The position numbers and the translations under genes were made by a program. This document shows, one piece after another, positions 33,475 to 42,195 of a DNA stretch of 64,000 bases (position 1 is the stretch's first letter; each line of letters begins with the position of its first letter). The stretch spans positions 1 through 64,000 of the forward strand of contig NZ_JYLM01000017.1 in NCBI RefSeq assembly GCF_001439815.1. Direction: 5' to 3'. The DNA is from Pseudomonas orientalis (GTDB lineage: Bacteria > Pseudomonadota > Gammaproteobacteria > Pseudomonadales > Pseudomonadaceae). The notes under the pieces were generated by a model that saw nothing but the letters and a program-made list of their open reading frames with translations, had not been told where the DNA came from and searched no databases.

Positions 33475-35613
33475 CTAGACGATCGAGTCGATGTCCAGTA
33501 CTTGCGCGTGTCCCAGGTCGCTTTGGAGGGGCGACGGGATACTGGCAACCTGGGACAACACTCGGTTTTCCCGGTGAGTGAACCAGCGCTTGAGGCCCTG
33601 TTGCAGGTTGGCGCTTTGGGCATGGCTACCGTACACATCGTGCGCATCGAGACGGCGCCAGCGCATGCTGGCCAGGCGCTCGCGGCTGGTATGCAGACGG
33701 TCGATCTCTGCGTTCAAGGCGTCGTTATGCTCATGGCTACGGTCATTGGCCGGGCGCAAGCGGGCCAGCTCGCGGCGTTTGGCCCTCAGTTGCTCGCGCA
33801 TGTCTTCAAGCGCGCGATCAAGCAACTCGAACTCCCTCGCAGTGACCACCGGGCCCTGGCTATCCAGGGTTTGCTGCCAGCGCCGCAATGTCGCCCAGGC
33901 CGCGGGAACGTAGCTGGCGCTCATGAAGTGTTGGTTGGACTGGAAAATCTGCCTCAGCAGGTTGTCGCGCTCGGGCATGTCGCCGCGCAACTGCAACGCT
34001 CGATGACAGCCCAGTTCCTGGATCGACTCACAGCCAGGTTTCCACAGCACTGAAGACTGTGTGCCGTCCGGGAGCGTGATCGGCATGAAGTGCTGTTGTT
34101 CGCCATGATGCTGGTAGGCATTCCCACCGACGCGCACCAGGCCGGCGGCGAACAGCAAACCGCCGGCGGTGGGCGCACTGAACAAGGTGACAGCGCCTGG
34201 CACCCACAGTTTGGCCGTAGTGTTCATCCAGGGCGCGGGGACACTGGGGACAGGGTCGTTATGGTTGACGATTCGGTGATGGACCAGGGCGGAGGCGCCG
34301 GAAGTGAATTCGGAATCGGCGGCGCGGGGGGCGCCGTAGGTGTAGAGGAGCGGGTTGTAATGGGCATCCGGGATACGGCGCAGCCCTTCAGCCAGCAGCA
34401 GGGCAATCGCACCGCCCAGGCTGTGGCCGCAAATAACAACACGCTGTCCGACGTGATATCGCGAAAGGTAATCCAGAACAAAATGGTACGTGGCTTTAAA
34501 TGCCTGGTAAAAACCGCGGTGAGCTTTACCTGCGCCTTCGACAAAAGGGACCTGATGAGCATCTGCGTCGCGTAAAGCGTCCGCGCCACTGGCAGTACCA
34601 CGGACAGCTATGAGTACAACCTCATCGTGATGGCAGATAAAAGCTTGCGTGTCGGTTCCGGATTCAACGTCGTTAAAAAAATGTATACGCTCCGGATGCT
34701 CGCCAGGCGGGTGATTGCGCTCATATAATTCAGGATCGAAAGGCAGAATCTCAAAGCGACGGGAATAGGCTACGTCTTCATACAATGGATAAAACCGCTG
34801 TACTTGTTTTGAATCGAATTTCCAAGCCTCCCCGTAACATGATAACTGTTCTACAAACACGTTTCCTATGCTCGGGTTCAGCGGAAAAGCGACCGTATCC
34901 GCAGCACCGGTTGGAGGATCTTGACCAAATTCGCAATAACTCAATGTGGCCATGAGCGCCAACTGGTAAAGGTTCAGTGCACAAAACTGATCATCAGTGG
35001 AAATAATTGGCCGTAGCGCTCGTAAAGGACGCACCTCCAAAACCGTAAATTGGTTTGGGAATAACACCACGCCTTTGAATAAGCACTCAGGAGGACCAAA
35101 CCCCAGGTCCGCCATCATCTTGAGCGCATTGCGCGTGGGCCGGTGAGCCCCAGACGAAGTTGGAGGTAAGTGGGCTTTGTACCGAACCAAATCACTTACC
35201 TCCACCTGATAAAAACGGTCTGCTTTTTGCCGTGCCGAGTTACCTTCGACACATTGACCATCGCTGCTTAGAAAAAACGTATGCTCCGCGCGTACTTGAA
35301 GCTCCGTAATGGGTAAAGGGTAGTCAAGCCGTTTCATAAGCGTGATATAGGGTATTTCTGTTCCCGAATAAGGCTCATCCATCGTGAGAACTACCGGGCC
35401 ACAATAGATACCCTCCAGCCTGGTAAAACCATCCCCATCCAGCCGCCCCCTGTATTGCTGCCCAACACTGTCCTGGAGAGTATAAAGCAGACCACCGTAG
35501 GCCTTGCCGCTCCCGGTTTTATCAACGAGCCCCAAAGACAACCAATCTCCGCGTAATGGGCAAGCGGGCATCCTGTCATTAAAAAACTGCTGCTTCCATG
35601 CATCCTGTTTCAT
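33475..35613 (-). CDS. type VI secretion lipase effector, class-3 lipase domain
   Basis: The 712-residue protein has a long N-terminal region of unknown fold (1-300), a class-3 lipase domain with nucleophile Ser398 in ICGHSLGGAIALLLAEG and an Asp in HNDPVPSVPAPW, and a C-terminal coiled coil (about 600-680). It is the last gene of a vgrG-DUF4123-lipoprotein operon, the classical layout for a VgrG-delivered phospholipase. The ATG at 35613 follows GGGAG. Parts of the gene (34780-35600) are visibly A/T-richer than the core genes. Substrate and family class (Tle2-like) are not proven. Confidence 0.88.
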   Translation of the reverse strand: MKQDAWKQQFFNDRMPACPLRGDWLSLGLVDKTGSGKAYGGLLYTLQDSVGQQYRGRLDGDGFTRLEGIYCGPVVLTMDEPYSGTEIPYITLMKRLDYPLPITELQVRAEHTFFLSSDGQCVEGNSARQKADRFYQVEVSDLVRYKAHLPPTSSGAHRPTRNALKMMADLGFGPPECLFKGVVLFPNQFTVLEVRPLRALRPIISTDDQFCALNLYQLALMATLSYCEFGQDPPTGAADTVAFPLNPSIGNVFVEQLSCYGEAWKFDSKQVQRFYPLYEDVAYSRRFEILPFDPELYERNHPPGEHPERIHFFNDVESGTDTQAFICHHDEVVLIAVRGTASGADALRDADAHQVPFVEGAGKAHRGFYQAFKATYHFVLDYLSRYHVGQRVVICGHSLGGAIALLLAEGLRRIPDAHYNPLLYTYGAPRAADSEFTSGASALVHHRIVNHNDPVPSVPAPWMNTTAKLWVPGAVTLFSAPTAGGLLFAAGLVRVGGNAYQHHGEQQHFMPITLPDGTQSSVLWKPGCESIQELGCHRALQLRGDMPERDNLLRQIFQSNQHFMSASYVPAAWATLRRWQQTLDSQGPVVTAREFELLDRALEDMREQLRAKRRELARLRPANDRSHEHNDALNAEIDRLHTSRERLASMRWRRLDAHDVYGSHAQSANLQQGLKRWFTHRENRVLSQVASIPSPLQSDLGHAQVLDIDSIV

Positions 35614-35627
35614 AAAGCTTCTCCCTA

Positions 35628-36407
35628 TCAATCACACGTTGGATAAACGCTGCATAAGCGCCCATCTGGCATTTTGAAAGTCTTGAAATCGGAAACATTG
35701 CCGCGACAAAACCCGAACAAATCCTCCTCACTTTCTCCCCTGCAGCGTTTCCAGCCACGGGCAACTTTTACCCAGTTATCACCAAAAGCGGGTTGTTCCT
35801 CTTCCGTGAATGCCAACACCATCCTCAACGTTTTCCCGGACAGTCCGTCACGGTGCACATGCCCCCCAGGCCGCGCCCTCGTAAGCTTTCCGGCAGCATC
35901 CAGTGATTTGCACCAAAGGCTTTTAATAAGGGCATGTCTGGGGCCGGCGGTACGAAATAACCATTGGCATTGCCCAGGAAACTCTTGAACTCCCGTCTCA
36001 AGCATCAAAGGCATTCCAGGCTCCCATCTATCGTGAAAATAGATAAGGGCATAGTCCCTTCCGATATCCGACCAACGCTGCCCCCAACTGGCATTAATCA
36101 CAAAAACGAGGCTGCGCAATACGAGAGGGCAGCCATTTACCTGTTCCGTTAATGGCACCTCAAAACTGACCCTATTGGCGACGGGTTTCCTGACGGCCTT
36201 GAATATCTTGAGCTCAGGTCGCCTACCCTTTCTTGCAGGCAGTTTGCAGCTTTCACCTGATGCGGGTGCGTATGAAGCGTCACCTAACACGTCAAACCCC
36301 GCCGGCAAATCCACCTCCAGCGTAAAGCTATCCGCCGCCCTCCCCGCACACCCCGTTAGCCACACCATCCCAACGCCAAGCAACACCTTTCCTATCCACC
36401 TAGGCAT
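35628..36407 (-). CDS. lipoprotein, probable immunity partner of the lipase
   Basis: The 259-residue protein has a lipobox (VWLTGC, Cys20) and a periplasmic domain with several cysteines (SCKLPARKG, QCQWLFR, WCKSLD, CRGESEEDLFGFCRG, CSVYPTCD) that could form disulfides. It starts inside the end of the DUF4123 gene (8-base overlap) and ends 14 bases before the lipase start. Known: immunity proteins for periplasm-acting lipase effectors are often lipoproteins. That role is inferred from position; I recognise no family. An alternative is an accessory secretion factor. Confidence 0.8.
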   Translation of the reverse strand: MPRWIGKVLLGVGMVWLTGCAGRAADSFTLEVDLPAGFDVLGDASYAPASGESCKLPARKGRRPELKIFKAVRKPVANRVSFEVPLTEQVNGCPLVLRSLVFVINASWGQRWSDIGRDYALIYFHDRWEPGMPLMLETGVQEFPGQCQWLFRTAGPRHALIKSLWCKSLDAAGKLTRARPGGHVHRDGLSGKTLRMVLAFTEEEQPAFGDNWVKVARGWKRCRGESEEDLFGFCRGNVSDFKTFKMPDGRLCSVYPTCD

Positions 36408-37236
36408 CCCCGAGCCCTTCCGTAAGCCACTGTTCCCGCACACGCTCAAAATGCTGTCCAGGTGCCTCCCCCTCCAGCGGCTGCCAGCGAATGACGCTGC
36501 TCCGGGTCGCCTCCTCCAACCGGCGCACCACCAGGAACTCAAGCTGCTCAGGCGAACGCCATTGCCAGATACGGGCCTGCTCCAGCACATGGGCCAGCCA
36601 GATCCTGGGGTCGTGAAACTCCACCAGGGCCGCCAGGCCTTCACTGTGTTCAGCCAGCAGGTAACGCAAAATATTGGCCTGAAGGATGGCCGACGCCTGG
36701 GGATTAGGCACCTGCAGCCAGGGCGCGGGATCGGGCACCGGGTACTCACCCGGCGCGGGGTTGTCGTGGCTGCACCAGCGTCCCTCATGCCAGTAGCACA
36801 CGCTGGTCAGCGGGCCCAGGTAGACTGGCCATTGCGCTGCAGGCAGATGCGCCAGGGCGCGGCCCAGGGTGCGGTTGTCGTGGAAACGGTACAGCGCCTT
36901 TTCGCCCTCTGGCCCGACCAGCAGGCGCTCACGCCAATGTCGGATCACAACGGCCAGGTCATCGCTGGGTAAACTGCCCAGCCACCCTCGATTTGCCTCT
37001 GGGTCTCGCAGAAAATTGATTAGCGCAGGCTCCCCTGGCTGCTCCAATAGCAGGATCACCGGGCCCTTGCTCGCCAGTTCCGCTGCCGCGGTTTCACCAT
37101 AGAGCGGGCAATAGTGCGAAAGGTCGCGAGCCGCCATGAGCGACTGGCAGTGCTCGTTGCCGGCTTCGAGTATCAGGCACAGGTGACGCCCCGCCTGTTG
37201 CTGCTGCGCCATCCATTGATAAGGCTCGTGCTGCAT
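36400..37236 (-). CDS. DUF4123 effector-loading adaptor
   Basis: The 278-residue protein has the DUF4123 pattern: LCLILEAGNEHCQSLMAARDLSHYCPLYGETAAAELASKGPVILLL and a later RFHDNRTLGRALAHL / WPVYLGPLTSVCYWHEG region. Such proteins bind an effector and load it onto its VgrG without being secreted. The ATG overlaps the vgrG stop by one base (TGATG) and the end overlaps the lipoprotein gene, so the four genes are translated as one unit. Confidence 0.9.
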   Translation of the reverse strand: MQHEPYQWMAQQQQAGRHLCLILEAGNEHCQSLMAARDLSHYCPLYGETAAAELASKGPVILLLEQPGEPALINFLRDPEANRGWLGSLPSDDLAVVIRHWRERLLVGPEGEKALYRFHDNRTLGRALAHLPAAQWPVYLGPLTSVCYWHEGRWCSHDNPAPGEYPVPDPAPWLQVPNPQASAILQANILRYLLAEHSEGLAALVEFHDPRIWLAHVLEQARIWQWRSPEQLEFLVVRRLEEATRSSVIRWQPLEGEAPGQHFERVREQWLTEGLGDA

Positions 37237-39254
37237 CACGCGGCCCTCCCGGTGCTGGCGCATTGACCTTCGCGACAGCGCTCGCACAGGGGGCAAAAAT
37301 CCGCGTCCAGTTGGCCGGCCATGTCCGAGATGAGGCCCTGTACCAGCGAAATCTCAGGAGTGCCCGCAGCAGACAAAGGGTTGGCCGACCTTGCAACGGC
37401 TGGCGAACCACCGACAGTGATGGGCCGGCTACTGAAAATCCCGCCGGCCTGAATCTGCAAATGCTCGCCGCCCGCCTTGAAACTCAACTGGGCGCCCGCA
37501 TCGATGACAAGGCTGGCTCCTGCCTTCAGATGAATCTGTTGACCGGCTTCGATCACCATGACCTGAGCCACCTGGGTGTGGCTGTCGCCTTGCACCGCGA
37601 GGTGATCACTTGCCTTGATCATAACGCTGCGCTCGCCCGCGATGTGGCGCTGCTCACCGCTTTCAAGATGAACCGTGCTCAAGCCTCGGATGATCTCACT
37701 GCGCTCACCGAGCACTTCCAACCGACAGTCATGGCCCACGTGCTGCTCCAGGTCGCGCTGGGCGCGCAGGTAGACCAGTTCCTCGCCACGACGGTCTTCC
37801 AGGTGCAGCTCGTTACTGCCCGCGCCACCCGGAACACTGCAACTGCGCAACACGCTGCGGGTTTTGTGCTGCGGCAGGGAAAAAGCCGGCATGTGCAGTG
37901 CATTGGGCAGGCAACCATTGATCACCGGCTGGTCCGGGTCTCCCTCCAGGAAGGTCACCAGCACCTCCATGCCCACCCGGGGAATCATCATGGCGCCAAA
38001 ACCGGAACCGGCCCAACCGGTTGCGACCCTCACCCAGCAGCTGCTTTTATCATCCGACCTGTCCAGCCGGTCCCAATGGAAGCGCACCTTCACGCGACCA
38101 TATTCATCGCAGTGCACCTCCTCGCCCGCAGGCCCCGTAACAGTCGCCGTCTGGCTGCCATTAATGGAGGCCTTGGGATGTCTGAGGGGTGGCCGATGCA
38201 CGGCACGCCAAGGGGTCGCAGTGAACCGGTTGCGATACCCAACGAAGGTGTCCGTATCGCCTGTCGCTTCCTCCAGAACCTGGGGCTGAAAGCCTTCGTG
38301 GCGCACCGAGGTGAGCAACCACAGGTCATTGCAGATCGGATCCGGGTGGTCCTGCAATTCAAGAAAGTGACCGCTGCGCAACAGGGGCTGGTCACTGCTG
38401 CCCGACGCGCGATGACGGTCGGACTGATGTCGCTCCAGGCTGCGAAGCGTCAATTGCGAACCCCGTGCACGACGGGTGAAACCGGCCGGGTAACGATAAT
38501 CCTCAAGGGCTGAGCCCGGTGCACAGCCAGACGCGTCCTGCAACCGCAGCGACGGGTGCTCGAAGTCATGATCACGGCGCACAGTTCGCCGACTGCGGGT
38601 TTCCAGACGAATATCGAAGCGCTTTATCCCGTGGGTTGCGGCCATCGGATCAATCGTCGAGCAGTATCGCTGCATCGGCAGGCGTTGAAACACTGTTTGA
38701 TCATCACCAAACACCAGCAAATGACTGTCGGCACTATGACGGAAGTGGTAATGGATACCCTCTTCCTCGCACAGTCGCTGAATGAAGTGCAGATCAGTCT
38801 CCGCATACTGCACGCAGAAGGGCCGAGACGGATAAATCACCGGGCCCAGCTCGAAGGCATAGGCATCTGCCAGGATGCCGTGTTGTTCAAGCACGCTGGC
38901 GATGATCTGCGGCACGCTACGCTGCTGGAAAACCCGCTGGTCGCGGCGATGGGCGAGGCAGGCCAAGCGGGGCGCGAGCGTAAGATGGTAACGGGTGAGC
39001 CGGGCTCCCGCGGCATCACGACCAATGGCGTAGACCGACCCGTGCAGGCCTTGATCCGCTTCGCCCAGATCCAGATAGACCGGCTGATGAAGCAATGCCT
39101 CCAGATCCAGGTCAGGGTTTTCGCTGACGACTTGTACCTGTATGAAATAGGGCCGATCAAGACATTCACTGCCTTCAAAAGCGAGTACCTGCAAGTTGGC
39201 AATGACGCCTGGAATCATTAATTTGAAACGTGACGAAACAAACGCGTCAACCAT
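37236..39254 (-). CDS. vgrG: VgrG/TssI type VI spike protein
   Basis: The 672-residue protein has the gp27-like N-terminal half (QYAETDLHFIQRLCEEEGIHYHF), the OB-fold spike base (CDEYGRVKVRFHWDR, SSCWVRVATGWAGSGFGAMMIPRVGMEVLVTFLEGDPDQPVINGCL) and a C-terminal beta-helix needle rich in repeating glycines. The last 25 residues contain CPLCERCREGQC, possibly a metal knuckle at the tip. It is an orphan spike gene: no tss structural gene is in the window. It heads the operon with adaptor, lipoprotein and lipase, and so probably carries that lipase. Confidence 0.95.
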   Translation of the reverse strand: MVDAFVSSRFKLMIPGVIANLQVLAFEGSECLDRPYFIQVQVVSENPDLDLEALLHQPVYLDLGEADQGLHGSVYAIGRDAAGARLTRYHLTLAPRLACLAHRRDQRVFQQRSVPQIIASVLEQHGILADAYAFELGPVIYPSRPFCVQYAETDLHFIQRLCEEEGIHYHFRHSADSHLLVFGDDQTVFQRLPMQRYCSTIDPMAATHGIKRFDIRLETRSRRTVRRDHDFEHPSLRLQDASGCAPGSALEDYRYPAGFTRRARGSQLTLRSLERHQSDRHRASGSSDQPLLRSGHFLELQDHPDPICNDLWLLTSVRHEGFQPQVLEEATGDTDTFVGYRNRFTATPWRAVHRPPLRHPKASINGSQTATVTGPAGEEVHCDEYGRVKVRFHWDRLDRSDDKSSCWVRVATGWAGSGFGAMMIPRVGMEVLVTFLEGDPDQPVINGCLPNALHMPAFSLPQHKTRSVLRSCSVPGGAGSNELHLEDRRGEELVYLRAQRDLEQHVGHDCRLEVLGERSEIIRGLSTVHLESGEQRHIAGERSVMIKASDHLAVQGDSHTQVAQVMVIEAGQQIHLKAGASLVIDAGAQLSFKAGGEHLQIQAGGIFSSRPITVGGSPAVARSANPLSAAGTPEISLVQGLISDMAGQLDADFCPLCERCREGQCASTGRAA

Positions 39255-39537
39255 CCGTTGTTACCCGCCGTCAATAACCAACTGATTAAAAGCTCCCCCT
39301 CGTTATTGCCGCAAATGCTGATCGAGAAAAAGCGCCTGAACGCTCTGAAGCTTAGCGATTTCAGGAAAAAAACGGCCCTTTGAAAATAAAACAGAAGATT
39401 CGTACGGCGAGAATGGAAGTGTCTTTTGCGAAGTTACGCCCGCTAATCCCGACGGAACCCGGCTCGCTCCACGAGGCCTGATATGCAAGGATGTCGCGCC
39501 GGACATCGTTCGTTGAACGCAATACCAAGGATTATTC

Positions 39538-40689
39538 ATGACTGCCATTCCCACTTCCGCCCCCGTGGTTCCCGGGCGGCTGGAGCAAATGTCGACCCGT
39601 ATCGCTTTTTTCATTGCAGGCTTCGGCATCGCGGCCTGGGCGCCGCTGGTGCCGTACGCCAAGGCGCGCGCGCAACTCAACGAGGGCACGCTTGGTCTGT
39701 TGTTGCTGTGCCTGGGGGTAGGCTCGATCCTCGCCATGCCCGTGGCAGGGGTATTGGCGTCGCGCTTCGGCTGCCGGCGGGTGTTGACGGCCGGCACGAT
39801 CATGATCTGCCTGGCGTTGCCGATGCTGGCCACCGTGAGTTCGATTCCGCTGTTGATGGCGGGGTTGTTTCTGTTTGGCGCCGGCCTGGGTACCGTGGAT
39901 TCGACCGTCAACCTGCAAGCGGTGATTGTTGAACGCGCCAGCGGGAAAACCATGATGTCGGGCTTCCACGGCTTGTTCAGCCTGGGCGGCATTGTCGGCG
40001 CGGCGGGCGTCTCCGGCTTGCTGGGGCTGGGCCTGTCGCCGTTGCAGGCAACCCTGGTGGTGATCGTCGTCATGGTAGTGGCACTGCTCAAGGCCGCGCC
40101 GCATTTGCTGCCCTACGGCAGTGAAAGCTCGGGGCCGGCGTTTGCCATTCCTCACGGCGTGGTGCTGTTTATCGGCTGCTTGTGTTTCATCGTGTTCCTG
40201 GCCGAAGGCGCGGTACTGGACTGGAGCGCGGTGTTCCTCAGCACCGAACGTGGCCTGGACCCAGCGTATGCAGGTCTGGGCTACGCGGCCTTCGCCCTGA
40301 CCATGACCGCAGGGCGCTTGACCGGTGACATGATTGTGCGGCGCCTGGGTGCAACCCGGGTGATCGTGGCCGGTGGCACGCTGGCCGCGGCCGGTGTGTT
40401 CCTGGCCACGCTCTCCCCTGCCTGGGAAATGGCGCTGCTCGGGTACGCGCTGGTGGGCGCCGGCTGCTCCAATATCGTCCCGGTGCTCTACACCGCCGTC
40501 GGCAAGCAGAACGTGATGCCGGAACACATTGCCGTGCCGGCCATTACCACGTTGGGCTATGCAGGCATATTGGCCGGGCCGGCAGTGATCGGGTTCATTG
40601 CCCATGGCAGCAGCGTGGCCACCGCCTTCCTGCTGATTGGTGGATTGCTGGCGGCGGTGGCAATCAGCGGAAAGGTATTGCGGGTATAA
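39538..40689 (+). CDS. MFS transporter (YbjJ-like)
   Basis: The 383-residue protein has twelve predicted helices and MFS loop motifs (GVLASRFGCRRVL between helices 2 and 3). Its start, RIAFFIAGFGIAAWAPLVPYAKARAQLNEGTLGLLLL, and GFHGLFSLGGIVGA and EGAVLDWSAVFL match the YbjJ group, whose substrates are unknown. The gene stands alone; the 283-base gap upstream shows nothing else. Confidence 0.88.
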   Translation: MTAIPTSAPVVPGRLEQMSTRIAFFIAGFGIAAWAPLVPYAKARAQLNEGTLGLLLLCLGVGSILAMPVAGVLASRFGCRRVLTAGTIMICLALPMLATVSSIPLLMAGLFLFGAGLGTVDSTVNLQAVIVERASGKTMMSGFHGLFSLGGIVGAAGVSGLLGLGLSPLQATLVVIVVMVVALLKAAPHLLPYGSESSGPAFAIPHGVVLFIGCLCFIVFLAEGAVLDWSAVFLSTERGLDPAYAGLGYAAFALTMTAGRLTGDMIVRRLGATRVIVAGGTLAAAGVFLATLSPAWEMALLGYALVGAGCSNIVPVLYTAVGKQNVMPEHIAVPAITTLGYAGILAGPAVIGFIAHGSSVATAFLLIGGLLAAVAISGKVLRV

Positions 40690-40736
40690 ATTCGCCTGTA
40701 TGAGCGGCTTGATTCATCCAACCCGCCATGCTCCGT

Positions 40737-41567
40737 CTAATCGCCCTTTTCCGCTCTATCGTTTTTCAGCCATCGCTCGAGGCTATAGTTCTTCAACCAG
40801 TTGTCGTGGTTGAGGCTACCCGTGACGGCGTATCCATTCGCCTTGTAATCATCCAATGACTGCAACAGCCCGGGCCGATCAAAAATATTTTTGACCAGGT
40901 ATATCTCTCGGAGGCTGAACTTATCGCTGGCTGACCCGTCAACGGGCGCTTTGCGCATCTCGTCAAGCGTTTTTACATCTATATATCGGTGCTTTTCTTC
41001 GAACCAATTGCGATCTTCCGAAGGATCGCGAACCCGATCAAATATACCCACCAACTCCTTCACTAAATCTCGATTGGTATACGAAATGAACGGGTCGGCA
41101 CTATTCGTATTGGGGTTGGTGTTGCCGATCAACGTGCCGCCGGCCGTTTCCAGACTGCCGCGTGTGATCTCGCCCCCCTTTCCACGGATCGCTTCGCCGA
41201 CCCGGGGTCGATTGAGTATCTCTTTGGCCAGTTTTATATCGCGCTCGGCGAGAACCGCTTCACTGGAGATTTCCTTGGATATTTTCTGCGACTCCAAACG
41301 AGGCGGCGCAGGTTGCTGAGAGATCACCTTCAAATGTTCATGAGTCAAATGATCTGTACCCAGGAACTTGGTAAAGGTGTTAAAGCTGAGTTTGAGATCC
41401 TCAACCAGCTTATTATCGTCCGAGCTGACATAGGGGTTTCCGGCGTCGCTCATACTGCCATAATGATTCTGGTAGTCGATGTGTCGATTGGCATTGTTTA
41501 CGTCAGCACCGTAGAGACTCGGCATCGGCAGAGGTGGGCGGTACTGCAAGTTAACGGTCTCATTCAT
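40737..41567 (-). CDS. Hrp-regulon modular protein (two repeated modules), candidate type III effector/helper
   Basis: The 276-residue protein is soluble, without signal peptide. It carries two copies of a roughly 90-residue module (residues 50-142 and 164-262) of pattern L..L...F..F...(I)D...L....P......LA..I..RP.L..A...., the same module as in the gene at 42196. GGAGGTGTAAAA precedes the ATG, and a perfect HrpL promoter lies 92 bases upstream. The DNA is A/T-richer than its neighbours. The module recalls the EF-hand-like repeats of HrpK/NolX-type type III proteins, but I am not certain. Secretion is inferred from the promoter, not shown. Confidence 0.75.
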   Translation of the reverse strand: MNETVNLQYRPPLPMPSLYGADVNNANRHIDYQNHYGSMSDAGNPYVSSDDNKLVEDLKLSFNTFTKFLGTDHLTHEHLKVISQQPAPPRLESQKISKEISSEAVLAERDIKLAKEILNRPRVGEAIRGKGGEITRGSLETAGGTLIGNTNPNTNSADPFISYTNRDLVKELVGIFDRVRDPSEDRNWFEEKHRYIDVKTLDEMRKAPVDGSASDKFSLREIYLVKNIFDRPGLLQSLDDYKANGYAVTGSLNHDNWLKNYSLERWLKNDRAEKGD

Positions 41568-41659
41568 TTTTACACCTCCAAGCATTTAGTTTTTCCAGCC
41601 TGTCCGCCAATGACTGATCCCCAATGCATGTGGATCAATGGCACGAGGTAGGCATTCGA

Positions 41660-41688
41660 TAGGTGGCGTCTTGGAAAACAACGGTTCC
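41660..41688 (-). promoter_or_regulatory. HrpL promoter (hrp box) 1
   Basis: On the minus strand it reads GGAACC-N16-CCACCTA, a perfect match to GGAACC-N15/16-CCACNNA, located 92 bases before the start at 41567. Confidence 0.88.
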
Positions 41689-41779
41689 ACTCCACACTGT
41701 GTGAAGCAACGTCCGTCGCGGTAACCGCTGGTAACGAGTCACCCCAACGATCATCGACGCGTTGAAGGGAGCTTGACAG

Positions 41780-42043
41780 TCACTGGCGCCAGGACAGTTT
41801 TTTCCACAGATTTGCAAACAATGATGGCGTTGCATCGGGACCCGGCTCGTCGACCGATGTTCGCGTACCTTTATCGAAGTCTTCGGTCGTAGGCGCCTTG
41901 AAACTGAACTTCGGCGAAGAGGTGAGGTTGAGCCCCTTTGCCTGAGATTTGCCTGGACTTGGTTCCGTGGTTGCCGGAGCAGGCAGGCTTGCAACGGCGT
42001 ACTGGGAGTGAGACTGGCGAGGTTCAAATGATGTGGAATTCAT
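41780..42043 (-). CDS. small Hrp-regulon protein, 87 residues
   Basis: The protein is Ser/Pro/Thr-rich and probably unstructured over most of its length, with a tryptophan-containing C-terminal helix (LFANLWKKLSW). There is no signal peptide. It has its own perfect HrpL promoter 59 bases upstream and lies between the two modular-protein genes. The composition of the first 35 residues (MNSTSFEPRQSHSQYAV...) resembles a type III export signal. Its function is unknown; it could be a small effector or a secreted helper. Confidence 0.6.
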   Translation of the reverse strand: MNSTSFEPRQSHSQYAVASLPAPATTEPSPGKSQAKGLNLTSSPKFSFKAPTTEDFDKGTRTSVDEPGPDATPSLFANLWKKLSWRQ

Positions 42044-42071
42044 AGGCCATTACCTGTTCCAGTAGACGAAG

Positions 42072-42098
42072 GCATCCACGGGAGAGGCCGGTGGATGC
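42072..42098 (-). other. 8-bp hairpin at the 5' end of the small Hrp transcript
   Basis: GCATCCAC and GTGGATGC are perfect inverted repeats directly downstream of hrp box 2 in the direction of transcription. The hairpin would lie at or near the mRNA 5' end. It could also stop read-through from the upstream gene, though no T-run follows. Confidence 0.4.
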
Positions 42099-42102
42099 TC
42101 TG

Positions 42103-42130
42103 TTCGTGGTAAATGCTTGCAAATGGTTCC
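42103..42130 (-). promoter_or_regulatory. HrpL promoter (hrp box) 2
   Basis: On the minus strand it reads GGAACC-N15-CCACGAA, a perfect match to the HrpL consensus, located 59 bases before the start at 42043. Confidence 0.88.
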
Positions 42131-42195
42131 AGCATCGCCGAGGGGCGATTTCGCGGCTGGGGATCTACCAGCCGATGCAACACAGTGGGCAGGTT

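Noticed and set aside
37263..38513. 416-codon plus-strand frame opposite vgrG
   Set aside because: It is a shadow of vgrG; the real gene has all VgrG motifs.
39459..39480. GGAACC followed by CCAC on the plus strand before the MFS gene
   Set aside because: The spacing is nine bases, not 15-16, so it is not a HrpL promoter.
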